Source: an uncultured Winogradskyella sp.
GTDB lineage: Bacteria; Bacteroidota; Bacteroidia; Flavobacteriales; Flavobacteriaceae
NCBI RefSeq assembly: GCF_947496485.1
Contig: NZ_CANMCZ010000001.1
Coordinates: 1,297,596 to 1,361,595 of the forward strand
DNA: 64,000 nucleotides
Direction: 5' to 3'
Part shown: in pieces, positions 27,743-35,898 of the stretch
How the letters are laid out: every line of letters starts with the position of its first letter
Numbering within the stretch: position 1 is the stretch's first letter
The notes under the pieces: generated by a model
Told to the model about the DNA's origin: nothing
Seen by the model: only the letters and a program-made list of their open reading frames with translations
Database searches by the model: none
Made by a program: the position numbers and the translations under genes

Positions 27743-29299
27743 CTATTCAGAAACAATTAATGTTGTTCCTATTTTTAGTTTGTTACCACTAATATCGTTC
27801 CAATCTTTGATATTTTGAACAGAAACTCCAGAAAATTTTTGTGCAATCGTCCAAAGCGAATCTCCAGATTCTACTTTGTAAGTTTGTTTACCGGCAGTAT
27901 TGACTACTTTTTTTGCTGGTTTTGGGGTAGATGAAGAGCTTTGGTTTCTAGGATAAATAGTTAGTCGTTGCCCTATTTTTAAATTGTTGTTTCGTAAACC
28001 ATTCCATTGTTTTAACTGGCTAACTCTTACACCATACTTTCGCGCAATTTTACCAAGATAGTCACCATTTCTTACACGATAACGGATTTTAGTGTCGTTT
28101 TTAAAAAGTTGAGGTAATGGTTTTTCGCGTTGATTAAATTCAGCATTTGCAAATGCATATATTTTATCTTCATTAGTAACAAAAGAACCCACCGCCTCTC
28201 TTGGTAACCTAAGTACATAAGTTTTACCCTCGACCTTTGGTATAATATCTAGTTTGTATGCTGGATTCAAGAACTGTAGTTCTTCAATCTTCACACCAGT
28301 AGTTTCTGCAACATGGTCTAACGAAATCATTTGTTTTACATGAACGGTGTCGGTTTCGATATGCTGGAAAGCTGGTCGTTCTGGTTTAAAACCATGTTCT
28401 TTTGCATATTCAAAAATGTACATAGTTGCCAAAAATGCTGGTACATAACCAGCGGTTTCACGCGGTAGATTCTGTCGAATATTCCAATAATTCTTATAAC
28501 CACCCGAACGTCTTATGGCTTTGTTTACATTTCCTGGACCAGAATTGTATGCCGCTAAAGCCAAATCCCAATCTCCAAAAATGCGATATAAACGTCCTAA
28601 ATATTGTGCAGCCGCTGTGGTCGACTTTATAGGATCACTACGATCGTCAACATAACTACTTACTTGCAGATCGTGTTCTTTTCCTGTTCCATACATAAAT
28701 TGCCATAAGCCCGTAGCTCCTACTCGAGAGCGTGCTCGTGGTTTTAAAGCCGATTCTACAATGGCAAGATATTTCATCTCTAGAGGGATGTTGTAATTGT
28801 CAAACTCCTGTTCGAACATTGGAAAATAAAAATGGCTTAATCCCATTAGTCGCTCTAAAGAATTTCTTCTATGTTTTAAGTAACTTTTAATAACACTTTC
28901 TAGAGATTTATTGTACTCTACATTAAAAGGTGTTCTGGCATTAAGACGGGCTAACCTCGCTTTTAAAGTATCCGTTGGAAGTTCTGGATAATAAACAGGT
29001 TCATATTCTAGCTCAGTAACAGATTTATAAATAGTATCAAAAAGTGAATTACTATAAAGTTCATCAAGCCATTTCTTGTCCAATTCAGCTGCTTCGGGTA
29101 AATCATACAGTTTTTTAACCCTTGAGGAGTCTACAACAGGTGAAATCTTTTTTTTAGAATCAAAAAGTTTCCCATCAATAACAGAGTCTTTGGTAATTAC
29201 AACTACTGGTTGTTTTGCAATACTATCTGTTTTAGTTTGGGAAAACCCACTAAACATAGGTAAGGATAGACAAGCCAGTAAAAATGTCTTAAATGTCAT
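27743..29299 (-). CDS. MltD-like lytic transglycosylase with two LysM domains
   Basis: Cleaves peptidoglycan glycan strands to form anhydro-muropeptides. Starting at ATG 29299 gives 518 residues with a signal peptide (MTFKTFLLACLSLPMFSGFS). The SLT domain has the catalytic Glu in AIVESALKPRARSRVGATGL, then LWQFMYGTG and ALAAYNSGPGNVNKA. Two LysM repeats close the protein: YRVRNGDYLGKIARKYGV and YKVESGDSLWTIAQKF. A start ten codons upstream exists but would spoil the signal peptide. It is co-oriented with DUF4837. Confidence 0.92.
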   Translation of the reverse strand: MTFKTFLLACLSLPMFSGFSQTKTDSIAKQPVVVITKDSVIDGKLFDSKKKISPVVDSSRVKKLYDLPEAAELDKKWLDELYSNSLFDTIYKSVTELEYEPVYYPELPTDTLKARLARLNARTPFNVEYNKSLESVIKSYLKHRRNSLERLMGLSHFYFPMFEQEFDNYNIPLEMKYLAIVESALKPRARSRVGATGLWQFMYGTGKEHDLQVSSYVDDRSDPIKSTTAAAQYLGRLYRIFGDWDLALAAYNSGPGNVNKAIRRSGGYKNYWNIRQNLPRETAGYVPAFLATMYIFEYAKEHGFKPERPAFQHIETDTVHVKQMISLDHVAETTGVKIEELQFLNPAYKLDIIPKVEGKTYVLRLPREAVGSFVTNEDKIYAFANAEFNQREKPLPQLFKNDTKIRYRVRNGDYLGKIARKYGVRVSQLKQWNGLRNNNLKIGQRLTIYPRNQSSSSTPKPAKKVVNTAGKQTYKVESGDSLWTIAQKFSGVSVQNIKDWNDISGNKLKIGTTLIVSE

Positions 29300-29374
29300 A
29301 GGTCTCAAAAATTGATTCTTAATATACAACGCAATTAGAACGTTGGAGACGCTAAAAATAGTATTTTTTTGCTA

Positions 29375-30562
29375 TTAACCTAATATAGCGGCAATTCCAG
29401 GTAAAGTTTTTCCTTCTAAACTCTCTAACATAGCACCACCTCCAGTACTTACATAACTTACTTTGTTCTCAAAACCAAATTGTTTTACGGCTGCAACAGA
29501 ATCACCTCCTCCCACTAAAGAAAAAGCACCATTTTTAGTTGAGTTTGCAATTGAATCTCCTAAAGCGATAGTTCCTTTCGCGAAACTTTCCATTTCAAAA
29601 ACCCCAAGAGGACCATTCCAAAGTATGGTTTTACACTCGTTTACTACCTTATCGAAAATTTCTAGCGATTTAGGACCTGCATCAAGACCTTGCCATCCAT
29701 CAGGAATATGTTTTACATCTACAACTTGTGTATTAGCATCATTACTAAAAGCATCTGCTGCTATTACATCTACAGGTAAATGAATTTTAACACCCTTAGC
29801 TTCGGCTTGTTTTAAAATATCTAAAGCCAATTCCATTTTGTCATCTTCACAAATAGAATCTCCAACACGCCCTCCTTGTGCTTTAACGAAGGTAAATGTC
29901 ATTCCCCCACCAATAATTAAATGATCAACTTTATCTAAAATATTTTCGATAACTGTGATTTTTGAAGATACTTTTGCACCACCAAGAATGGCCAAGACTG
30001 GCTTTTCACCATCTTCCATTACCTTTTTGATACTTTCAATTTCTTTCGCTAAAAGACTTCCGAAGCACTTGTTTTCTGGGAAAAATTCTGCCACAATAGT
30101 TGTTGAAGCATGTGCTCTGTGTGCTGTACCAAAAGCATCGTTTACGTAAATATCTCCAAGTTTAGATAACTGCTCCGCAAAGTCTTTGTTACCTTGTTTT
30201 TCCTCTTCATGAAAACGTAAGTTTTCGAGTAATAAAATTTCTCCTGATTGCAGTGCTACTGCTTTTTCTTCAGCCTCAGGCCCGACACAATTGCTTGCAA
30301 ACTTTACATCAACACCAATAATGTCTTCAATTTTATCTATTATGTGCCTTAAAGAGAATTCCTCTTGTACACCTTTTGGTCGCCCTAAATGCGACATTAA
30401 AACACAGCTTCCACCATCTTCTAAAATTTTAATAATAGTCGGTTTAGCAGACACAATTCTTGTGGCATCTGTAACTTCGAAATTATCATTTAGCGGCACA
30501 TTGAAATCTACTCGGATTAATGCTTTTTTATCTTGAAAGTTAAAATCGTTTAATGTCTTCAT
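29375..30562 (-). CDS. pgk: Phosphoglycerate kinase
   Basis: Glycolytic enzyme interconverting 1,3-bisphosphoglycerate and 3-phosphoglycerate with ATP formation. The 395-residue length is usual. The signature [14 protein letters not shown] is at residues 13-26, with SHLGRPKG near 59, [12 protein letters not shown] near 150, and the C-terminal nucleotide loop [24 protein letters not shown] -7 element is visible at 30588-30581, about 19 bases before the ATG. Confidence 0.98.
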   Translation of the reverse strand: MKTLNDFNFQDKKALIRVDFNVPLNDNFEVTDATRIVSAKPTIIKILEDGGSCVLMSHLGRPKGVQEEFSLRHIIDKIEDIIGVDVKFASNCVGPEAEEKAVALQSGEILLLENLRFHEEEKQGNKDFAEQLSKLGDIYVNDAFGTAHRAHASTTIVAEFFPENKCFGSLLAKEIESIKKVMEDGEKPVLAILGGAKVSSKITVIENILDKVDHLIIGGGMTFTFVKAQGGRVGDSICEDDKMELALDILKQAEAKGVKIHLPVDVIAADAFSNDANTQVVDVKHIPDGWQGLDAGPKSLEIFDKVVNECKTILWNGPLGVFEMESFAKGTIALGDSIANSTKNGAFSLVGGGDSVAAVKQFGFENKVSYVSTGGGAMLESLEGKTLPGIAAILG

Positions 30563-30626
30563 TTTTTAAATTTTGAAACACAAATATAAAGATTAGAAAC
30601 ATAAATTTTTTATATAGTTTTGCTTT

Positions 30627-31784
30627 ATGCAATTTTCTGAAGTATTAGGTCAAGAACATATCAAAAACCACCTTACCACAAGTGTTGATAACGGTAGAAT
30701 TGCACATGCTCAATTATTTGTCGGACCAGAAGGTTCTGGCACTCTCCCGATGGCTTTGGCTTATGCTCAATATATACTTTGTGGTAATAAAGATGGGGAA
30801 AATAAGGGCAGAAATGAGTCTTGCAACATAAAGTTCAAGAATTTTTCGCACCCAGATCTTCATTTTGCATTTCCGGTTACAACAAGTGATAAAGTAAAAA
30901 GCAAACCTATTTCTAATTTTTATTTAGAAGAATGGAGACAATTACTAGATCAGCAACCTTATGGAAATCTATTTGATTGGTATAAATTACTTGGCGTAGA
31001 TAATAAACAGGGGCAAATTGGCGTAGACGAAGCCCTAGAAATTGTAAAATCTTTATCCCTTAAATCTTACGAGGGTGGTTACAAGGTAATGTTGATTTGG
31101 ATGGCTGAAAAAATGAACACTCCATCAGCCAATAAGCTTTTGAAGTTAATTGAAGAGCCACCGGAAAAGACTATTTTTATTCTTATTGCAGAAGATGAAG
31201 AGCAAATTATTAATACGATTCGTTCACGTTGTCAAGTATTACATTTCCCTCCATTAGCAGAAGAAGTTATTACAAGAGCCTTAGTTAAGAACTACCATAT
31301 TGAACAATCTATAGCCACCAAAATTGCGCATCAAGCTAATGGTAATTACAATAAGGCTTGTGATTTAATTTATCAAGACAGTGAAGATATTCAATTTGAA
31401 AAATGGTTTGTAATTTGGGTTCGCTCTGCTTTTAAGGCAAAGGGGAATAAAAGTGCAATTAGAGATTTAATGTCTTGGTCTGAAGAAATTGCTAAGACTG
31501 GGCGAGAAACTCAGAAGAAGTTTTTAGCGTTTTGTTTAAATTATTTTAGACAAGCTTTACTGATGAATTATAAAGCTAATGAGTTGGTCTATTTAGAACC
31601 AAAATCTGAAAGTTTTAAGCTAGAAAAGTTTGCACCTTTTGTTCACGATTCAAATATTTTAGATATTTCTGAAGAAATACAAGATGCTATTTATCATATT
31701 GAACGCAATGGCAACTCTAAGATTATTCTTACAGATTTGTCTATAAAACTCACGCGATTATTGCATAAAAAAAGCCAAGCATAG
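30627..31784 (+). CDS. holB: DNA polymerase III subunit delta'
   Basis: Clamp-loader subunit of the replicative polymerase. The 385-residue protein starts MQFSEVLGQEHIKNHLTTSV and continues with AHAQLFVGPEGSGTLPMALA; the P-loop (GPEGSGT at 33-39) lacks the usual Lys, so ATP hydrolysis is unlikely, as in other delta' subunits. SANKLLKLIEEPPEKTIFIL and IRSRCQVLHFPPL are the family hallmarks, the SRC-containing stretch being the sensor region. Its stop is embedded in a strong terminator hairpin. Confidence 0.93.
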   Translation: MQFSEVLGQEHIKNHLTTSVDNGRIAHAQLFVGPEGSGTLPMALAYAQYILCGNKDGENKGRNESCNIKFKNFSHPDLHFAFPVTTSDKVKSKPISNFYLEEWRQLLDQQPYGNLFDWYKLLGVDNKQGQIGVDEALEIVKSLSLKSYEGGYKVMLIWMAEKMNTPSANKLLKLIEEPPEKTIFILIAEDEEQIINTIRSRCQVLHFPPLAEEVITRALVKNYHIEQSIATKIAHQANGNYNKACDLIYQDSEDIQFEKWFVIWVRSAFKAKGNKSAIRDLMSWSEEIAKTGRETQKKFLAFCLNYFRQALLMNYKANELVYLEPKSESFKLEKFAPFVHDSNILDISEEIQDAIYHIERNGNSKIILTDLSIKLTRLLHKKSQA

Positions 31785-31797
31785 AAGCTTGGCTTTT
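31770..31797. terminator. Bidirectional hairpin terminator, holB/ompH
   Basis: A perfect 11-bp stem, AAAAGCCAAGC with GCTTGGCTTTT, around a six-base loop. It ends in T-runs on both strands and contains the holB stop codon, so it should serve both holB and the convergent OmpH-like gene. Confidence 0.85.
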
Positions 31798-31820
31798 GTA
31801 TATATCCAGAGAATAAAGTT

Positions 31821-32384
31821 TTAATTATCTTCTACCTTTTCAGTGGTTTTGGTGGTAGCTTCTTCTGAATCCTTACCATTGTAATCATCATTGATTGCTT
31901 TTGTTACGGCTTCAGAAATATCTTTTTCTTCTTTACCAAACATAACGCTACCAGCACCGTTTTTACCTAAAATAAATGTATATCCATTCTTTTGTCCATA
32001 ACCTTCAACAAATTCATTAACACTTTTAATTACTGAATCCATTTCTTTGCTAAATGCTTGCTCCATTTGTTGCTGCTCGTATTGCAATTGTTGTTGAATC
32101 AGTTGCCATTTTTGGCTGAACTGTTGTGAACCCTCTTGCTGTTTCTTTTGTGACAAGCTACTCAGCTTTAATTGCGTTTGTTGCGCATCTAATTGATAAG
32201 CCTGACCAATACTATCCGTTCTTCTTTTGTAAGCCTCATCCTTTTTCTTGTACTTAGCCTCCATATCGATTTTCATTTGGTAATCTTTAATTACCTGGCC
32301 ATTATCTATAAAAGCGATTTTTTGTTGTTCCTGGCAAGATGCTGCAACAACTAAAACCAATAGACTTAAAATTATTTTCTTCAT
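31821..32384 (-). CDS. OmpH/Skp-like protein with lipobox
   Basis: A 187-residue protein using the ATG at 32384; a TTG four codons earlier is less likely. The signal IILSLLVLVVAASCQ ends in a lipobox-like AASC, so this copy is probably a lipoprotein, whereas classic Skp is soluble in the periplasm. The mature part begins QKIAFIDNGQVIKDYQMK, as in OmpH, then forms a long Gln/Lys-rich coiled coil (residues 40-115), with YTFILGKNGAGSVMFG at the C-terminal core. It likely chaperones outer-membrane proteins. A TACATTTG -7 element lies at 32415-32408. Confidence 0.85.
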   Translation of the reverse strand: MKKIILSLLVLVVAASCQEQQKIAFIDNGQVIKDYQMKIDMEAKYKKKDEAYKRRTDSIGQAYQLDAQQTQLKLSSLSQKKQQEGSQQFSQKWQLIQQQLQYEQQQMEQAFSKEMDSVIKSVNEFVEGYGQKNGYTFILGKNGAGSVMFGKEEKDISEAVTKAINDDYNGKDSEEATTKTTEKVEDN

Positions 32385-32500
32385 TTTATGTTTCAATTTA
32401 ATTTTTGCAAATGTATAAAAGTTAGGCTGTGTTTTGTTAATTTTTTTTAGTATTGATGTTTTCTATTATAACATTTATAGCATATTATTAATTGCTATGG

Positions 32501-32525
32501 AAAAAGAGGCCAAATAAGGCCTTTT
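32501..32525. terminator. Hairpin downstream of methyltransferase gene
   Basis: AAAAGAGGCC and GGCCTTTT form a short stem round AAATAA. On the minus strand it is followed by a T-run, fitting termination of the methyltransferase gene about 70 bases upstream. The rest of the 200-base gap holds the OmpH-like promoter and nothing else recognisable. Confidence 0.5.
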
Positions 32526-32595
32526 AAGCACGCTTAGCATTTTTTCTTTGTTCTTGGTTGTTTTGCTTAGTGATATAAAAATAGAGCTGCTTATA

Positions 32596-33453
32596 TTACG
32601 GATTGTCATTCTTGACGATATAAATATGAGATGAATACTCTTTAGAGCGTCTTGCTTTTAAATTTGAGCGTAATCCAATCCAAAATGCTTTAATAGGATT
32701 CATAAATCCAGATTTATATTTTTCAGAAAGTAGACTGACGTAATAAGCGTCAAAAACCATTGGTAATGTCTTTTCTAATTTTAGATTTTCTTTCTGAAAT
32801 AATTCTGAAATAGAAGTTTTAGAAAAATGCCATAGGTGTCTAGGGACATCATAAGCAGCCCAGAAGTTTTTATAATATTTAGCATCATAACTTTTAAAAT
32901 TAGGAACCGCGATTACCAAAGTTCCGTTTGGCTTTAGAAGGTGTTTGAACAATGTTGTATGCATTTCTAGATTTGGTAAATGTTCTAACACATGCCAGAG
33001 TGTAATTACATCAAAACTGTTAGGGGCTAATTTATCTAAGTGTTCAGTTTCAAAAACGGAGTTATTGGTTTTAGAGTTTGCAATTAGTCTCGCTTGTTCA
33101 TTTGGCTCAATGCCTGTAATATTCCAATTAGAGTTTAAGGCAGTTTGTAAAAAGTCTCCTGTGCCACATCCAATATCTAATAAGTTTTTAGATTCAGAAG
33201 AAAAAGAATTGATGAGCCTTAATTTTTTATTTAAAGAAATTTCCCTCACTTTATGATAAACATATTCTAAAATATTTCTTTGGGAGTCTGTGTGAGATAT
33301 GTAATCTTGGCTATTGTAATAATCTGAAAGTTTATGAGTTTCAGGCTGCGGGAATGTTTCTAGCATATCCAATTCCTTATTATACAGTAGCTGAAATTTT
33401 TCGCCTGAAACAGAATGATCTTTTAAGGTTATGTATATAGGTTTATTATGCAT
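32596..33453 (-). CDS. Class I SAM-dependent methyltransferase
   Basis: A 285-residue protein with a seven-strand methyltransferase core. Motif I is NLLDIGCGTGDFLQTA near residue 90, followed by ITGIEPNEQARLIA, FDVITLWHVLEHLPNLE and NGTLVIAVPNFKSYDAKYYK. The last stretch is typical of Methyltransf_23 enzymes acting on small molecules or glycans, but the substrate is unknown. About 80 N-terminal residues precede the core, where Zn-ribbon partners are often found; no Cys cluster is seen here. Confidence 0.85.
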   Translation of the reverse strand: MHNKPIYITLKDHSVSGEKFQLLYNKELDMLETFPQPETHKLSDYYNSQDYISHTDSQRNILEYVYHKVREISLNKKLRLINSFSSESKNLLDIGCGTGDFLQTALNSNWNITGIEPNEQARLIANSKTNNSVFETEHLDKLAPNSFDVITLWHVLEHLPNLEMHTTLFKHLLKPNGTLVIAVPNFKSYDAKYYKNFWAAYDVPRHLWHFSKTSISELFQKENLKLEKTLPMVFDAYYVSLLSEKYKSGFMNPIKAFWIGLRSNLKARRSKEYSSHIYIVKNDNP

Positions 33454-33460
33454 ATTGTAT

Positions 33461-33490
33461 AGATTCTGAAACGAGTTCAGAATGACAAAA
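33461..33490. repeat. Dispersed inverted repeat, copy 1
   Basis: TTCTGAA (33464-33470) and TTCAGAA (33476-33482) form a 7-bp stem with a five-base loop, preceded by AGA and followed by TGACAAAA. The same element recurs at 41184-41212. This copy lies just upstream of the methyltransferase start and 20 bases from a parS-like site. Confidence 0.6.
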
Positions 33491-33509
33491 ATGAGACACT
33501 AATTTCAAT

Positions 33510-33525
33510 TGTTTCACGTGGAACA
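33510..33525. other. parS-like centromere site 1
   Basis: TGTTTCACGTGGAACA differs from the widely conserved ParB-binding consensus TGTTTCACGTGAAACA at one base. It lies in the short gap between mnmG and the methyltransferase gene, seven bases beyond the mnmG stop. ParB binding is inferred from the match only. Confidence 0.65.
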
Positions 33526-33532
33526 TTTAAGT

Positions 33533-35404
33533 TTATCTACCTAAATAAACCAATAAAACAGAAATATCATTTGGTGAAACACCACTGATTCTAGAAGCCT
33601 GAGAAATAGTAACAGGCTTAATTTCGGTTAACTTCAGCCTTGCCTCCATGCTCATAGATTTTAGTTTATGGTAATCGAAGTCGGCTGGTATCTTTAAATT
33701 CTCAAGTCGATTTAGTTTATCCGCATTGTTCTTTTCCTTCTCAATGTAGCCGGCATATTTTACTTGAATTTCCGTTTGCTCAATGACTTCGGAATCTAAT
33801 TTATTAGTTTGAATATAATTCTCAACAGCCTTAAATTTCCGAACATCATCTGTTGTGATATTTGGTCTTGCAAACAACTTAAACATCTTGTCTTGTTGTT
33901 TTACTGGAGATGAATTTTTAGACTCTAAAACAGGGTTTGCCTCTTCTGGCTTTACACTAGTGTCTTTAAAAAACTGCACAAACGCATCAGACTTTGATTG
34001 TTTTTCCTCCATTCGTTTTAAGCGTTTTTCAGAAGCTAAACCAATTTTATATCCTTTAGGTGTTAATCTAAAATCAGCATTATCTTGTCTTAACAAGGTT
34101 CTATATTCAGCTCGAGATGTAAACATTCTGTATGGCTCTTCTGTTCCTTTAGTGATTAAATCATCAATCAAAACACCTATATATGCTTCATCCCTCTGTA
34201 GCGTGAAAACTTCTTTGTCTTGAACTTGCAAACTTGCATTTATTCCAGCCATCAAACCTTGAGATGCAGCTTCTTCATAACCTGTTGTTCCGTTAATTTG
34301 TCCAGCAAAAAACAATCCTTCAACCAATTTTGTTTCTAGCGTATGCTTTAATTGTGTTGGCGGAAAATAATCGTATTCTATAGCATATCCTGGCCTAAAG
34401 AATTTTACGTTTTCAAAACCAACAACTGAACGTAAAGCTTTAAACTGAACATCCTCTGGAAGTGATGTGGAAAACCCATTTACATAAACCTCAACAGTAT
34501 TCCAACCTTCTGGCTCTACAAATAGTTGATGTCTGTCTTTGTCTGCAAAACGATTAATCTTATCTTCAATCGATGGGCAATATCGTGGCCCAACACTTTT
34601 AATTCTACCATTAAACATTGGTGAGCGATCAAAGCCTTCTCGTAGCAAATCATGAACATGTTCGCTTGTATATGTCATATGACAAGAGCGTTGTTCTTTA
34701 AGTGCGCTCGTAACATCTAAGTATGAAAACTTCTCTGGGTTTTCATCCCCTGGCTGTTCAATCATTTTAGAATAATCTAATGACCTTCCATCAACTCTTG
34801 GCGGTGTTCCAGTTTTCATTCTACCAGAGTCAAACCCAAGATTAACCAATTGTTCCGTGATTCCAGTTGCCGCTCTTTCACCAGCCCTTCCACCACCAAA
34901 ATTTTTATCCCCTATATGAATTAAACCATTCAAGAAAGTCCCATTCGTTAGGACAACAGTTCTTGATTTAACCTCAATACCAAGTGATGTTTTTACACCC
35001 ACTACTTTATTGTTTTCAACGATTAAACCCGAAACCATTTCTTGATAGAAATCGAGATTAGGTGTGCCCTCTAAAAGCAATCTCCAATCTTCAGCAAAAC
35101 GCATTCTGTCGGATTGCACTCTAGGACTCCACATCGCAGGTCCTTTTGACTTATTGAGCATCTTAAATTGAATCGCAGAGGTGTCAGAAACAATCCCGCT
35201 ATATCCGCCAAGCGCATCAATCTCTCTAACAATCTGACCTTTCGCAATTCCACCCATTGCTGGATTGCAAGACATCTGCGCAATGTTTTGAAGATTCATT
35301 GTAATTAACAATGTCTTACTTCCCATATTTGCAGCCGCAGCCGCAGCCTCGCTTCCTGCGTGGCCAGCACCAACCACTATAACATCATAAACATCGTTAA
35401 ACAT
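33533..35404 (-). CDS. mnmG: tRNA uridine-5-carboxymethylaminomethyl modification enzyme MnmG
   Basis: With MnmE it installs the carboxymethylaminomethyl group on U34 of certain tRNAs, using FAD. The 623 residues are full length. FAD binding is shown by VIVVGAGHAGSEAAAAAANM at the start, the conserved SCNPAMGGIAKGQIVREIDA follows at about 45-64, GTFLNGLIHIG near 155, and FAGQINGTTGYEEAASQGLM near 375. The C-terminal helical MnmE/tRNA-binding domain is intact. The gene is bracketed by two parS-like sites. Confidence 0.97.
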   Translation of the reverse strand: MFNDVYDVIVVGAGHAGSEAAAAAANMGSKTLLITMNLQNIAQMSCNPAMGGIAKGQIVREIDALGGYSGIVSDTSAIQFKMLNKSKGPAMWSPRVQSDRMRFAEDWRLLLEGTPNLDFYQEMVSGLIVENNKVVGVKTSLGIEVKSRTVVLTNGTFLNGLIHIGDKNFGGGRAGERAATGITEQLVNLGFDSGRMKTGTPPRVDGRSLDYSKMIEQPGDENPEKFSYLDVTSALKEQRSCHMTYTSEHVHDLLREGFDRSPMFNGRIKSVGPRYCPSIEDKINRFADKDRHQLFVEPEGWNTVEVYVNGFSTSLPEDVQFKALRSVVGFENVKFFRPGYAIEYDYFPPTQLKHTLETKLVEGLFFAGQINGTTGYEEAASQGLMAGINASLQVQDKEVFTLQRDEAYIGVLIDDLITKGTEEPYRMFTSRAEYRTLLRQDNADFRLTPKGYKIGLASEKRLKRMEEKQSKSDAFVQFFKDTSVKPEEANPVLESKNSSPVKQQDKMFKLFARPNITTDDVRKFKAVENYIQTNKLDSEVIEQTEIQVKYAGYIEKEKNNADKLNRLENLKIPADFDYHKLKSMSMEARLKLTEIKPVTISQASRISGVSPNDISVLLVYLGR

Positions 35405-35419
35405 AATTCATTTCCATTT

Positions 35420-35435
35420 TGTTCCACGTGGAACA
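35420..35435. other. parS-like centromere site 2
   Basis: TGTTCCACGTGGAACA is a perfect 16-bp palindrome, extended to 18 bp by flanking T and A, and matches the G/C-rich form of ParB sites seen in several phyla. It lies 15 bases upstream of the mnmG start, so it could also affect mnmG expression. Confidence 0.7.
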
Positions 35436-35487
35436 ATTATCACTTATAAAAATTTGAGTTTGCAAATATACATCGAAAGCGTAATAC

Positions 35488-35898
35488 TTATAGGCGCTTA
35501 ACTAGATAATAATCTTCCTTTGTGCGCATCACCTCTTTATCCTTAGCGGCTTTGTCTTTGTAACCACAATAATGGAGTATGCCATGAATCATTACTCGAG
35601 CCAGTTCGTCTTTAAAGTCTACATCAAAATCTGACGCATTTTCTTTAACACGATCAACAGAAATGTAAATATCTCCGTGTAGTTCTTTTCCTACCGAGTA
35701 GTCAAAACTAATAATGTCCGTGAAAGTATCGTGACTCAAAAAATCAACATTAAGTTGATGTAAATAATCATCCGAACAAAATATATAATTGATCTCGCCT
35801 TCTTTACGGTTTTCCTCTAAAATTGTTTCAGAAATCCATTCTGATAATTGGCTATTGTCCTCTAACTTAAAATCGGTTTCGTAGTGAAAACTAATCAT
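35488..35898 (-). CDS. ybeY: Endoribonuclease YbeY (rRNA maturation)
   Basis: Single-strand RNase needed for 16S rRNA 3' processing and late 70S quality control. The 136-residue protein has the zinc site region RVMIHGILHYCGYKD near residues 105-119, with the first two His of the usual HGxLHLxGYDH; the third His position is Lys-Asp here, as in related flavobacterial sequences. FLSHDTFTDIISFDY is the typical upstream motif. Its start overlaps the end of the DUF4175 gene by eight bases. Confidence 0.92.
   Translation of the reverse strand: MISFHYETDFKLEDNSQLSEWISETILEENRKEGEINYIFCSDDYLHQLNVDFLSHDTFTDIISFDYSVGKELHGDIYISVDRVKENASDFDVDFKDELARVMIHGILHYCGYKDKAAKDKEVMRTKEDYYLVKRL

Noticed and set aside
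30615-30629. TAGTTTTG promoter element giving a leaderless holB transcript
   Set aside because: The -7 match is there, but no TTG lies at the required spacing upstream, so a promoter could not be supported.
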